NCBI GenBank assembly: GCA_902490355.1
Contig: CABUDN010000127.1
Span: forward strand, 1-7,139
Direction of reading: 5' to 3'
Length of the DNA stretch: 7,139 nt
DNA from: an uncultured Oscillibacter sp.
GTDB lineage: Bacteria > Bacillota > Clostridia > Oscillospirales > Oscillospiraceae
In this document: in pieces, positions 6,728 to 7,139 of the stretch
Layout: each line of letters begins with the position of its first letter
How positions within the stretch are numbered: the stretch's first letter is position 1
The notes under the pieces: generated by a model
The model's input: the letters and a program-made list of their open reading frames with translations, nothing else
The model's database searches: none
What the model was told of the DNA's origin: nothing
Program-made: the position numbers and the translations under genes

Positions 6728-7139
6728 CCGCACTCTGGTAAAATTACGATGCAATAAGGAAATGTTGGATATTCGGACTGTATCCTGGACCCGGAAATCC
6801 CCCTACAGTTTTTCCATTTTGAGAAGCGAACTCCAGCAACTGGAGCAACGGCCACAAAACCGGCTGATTTCCGGTGACTGCGGTTCCTTTGCCGTCCTGC
6901 GGCTGACGCAGAGGCCAGGTGACATGAAGATGCTGGAGATCCGGTTCACCTGGCTTCAGGAGATCGGCGCCGGTAAAGTACACGGCTGGCAGGAGAATAT
7001 TCGGCTACCCTATGAGCCGTTCCATGTTTTTGTGGAAAATGGAGAGGATATGGATGGCGCAGAGTGGCGCCACCTTTCCGTTCCGGTTTTCAAAGTAAAG
7101 GCGACCAATAATGACGGAATATGGAATGAAAAAGGAACC
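6720..7139 (+). CDS. Hypothetical protein, 3' partial (first 140 residues)
   Basis: An open frame from ATG 6720 runs without a stop to the window end. It begins MNDRTLVKLRCNKEMLDIRT and contains alternating hydrophobic/polar stretches (FAVLRLTQ, MLEIRFTWL, FHVFVENGE) suggesting a beta-rich fold, unlike its helical neighbours. Trp is frequent. No signal peptide, membrane segment or catalytic motif is seen. The start has AAGGAGG 9 nt upstream and overlaps the preceding stop by 8 nt, so it is the next gene of the operon. G/C-rich third codon positions match the upstream genes. The rest of the protein is outside the window, so its family and size cannot be judged. Confidence 0.8.
   Translation, partial: MNDRTLVKLRCNKEMLDIRTVSWTRKSPYSFSILRSELQQLEQRPQNRLISGDCGSFAVLRLTQRPGDMKMLEIRFTWLQEIGAGKVHGWQENIRLPYEPFHVFVENGEDMDGAEWRHLSVPVFKVKATNNDGIWNEKGT

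Noticed and set aside
1..7139. CRISPR arrays, tRNA/rRNA genes, insertion sequences or long direct/inverted repeats
   Set aside because: I looked for spaced repeats, cloverleaf-type or rRNA-like segments and transposase motifs and saw none; apart from 1824-1902 the window is essentially fully coding.

Overview
The window looks like accessory (mobile-element-type) DNA from a gut-type Clostridia/Oscillospiraceae-like Firmicute. The grounds are inferential: moderate GC with G/C-rich third codon positions, strong AGGAGG-type ribosome binding sites before nearly every gene, GTG starts, and a small protein of a kind I associate with clostridial conjugative elements. No integrase, relaxase, tRNA or rRNA is present, so neither the host nor an element can be proved from the window.

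Layout, all on the + strand. (1) Positions 1-1823: the 3' part of a ligA-type NAD-dependent DNA ligase gene, with adenylation, OB, zinc-finger, helix-hairpin-helix and BRCT regions. Its nucleotidyltransferase pocket is unusual: the catalytic KxDG lysine is kept, but the positions matching E. coli Glu113, Lys290 and probably Arg277 are Met, Thr and Ala. (2) Positions 1849-1887: a GC-rich hairpin with a T-rich tail, an apparent intrinsic terminator or attenuator. (3) Positions 1903-2127: a 74-residue small protein. (4) Positions 2144-4256: a large helical protein of unknown function whose reading frame is split. The 5' part lies in one frame to a stop at 2761 and the rest lies in the +1 frame to 4256. 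Removing one base would give one protein of 703 residues; alternatively these are two overlapping genes, because a good internal ribosome binding site precedes an ATG at 2712. (5) Positions 4253-6727: an 824-residue protein of unknown function, joined by an ATGA overlap, with a Cys/Asp/Gly-Arg-rich conserved-looking C-terminal region. (6) From 6720 to the window end: the first 140 residues of another unknown gene, overlapping the previous stop by 8 nt.

Genes 3 to 6 are packed with gaps of 16 nt or less, or overlaps, and form one translationally coupled operon. The ligase lies just upstream, separated by the hairpin. The best candidate for something undescribed is this set: a divergent NAD+ ligase next to two very large uncharacterised helical proteins and an unknown partner. 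A role in DNA repair, element maintenance or defence is a guess from context only.
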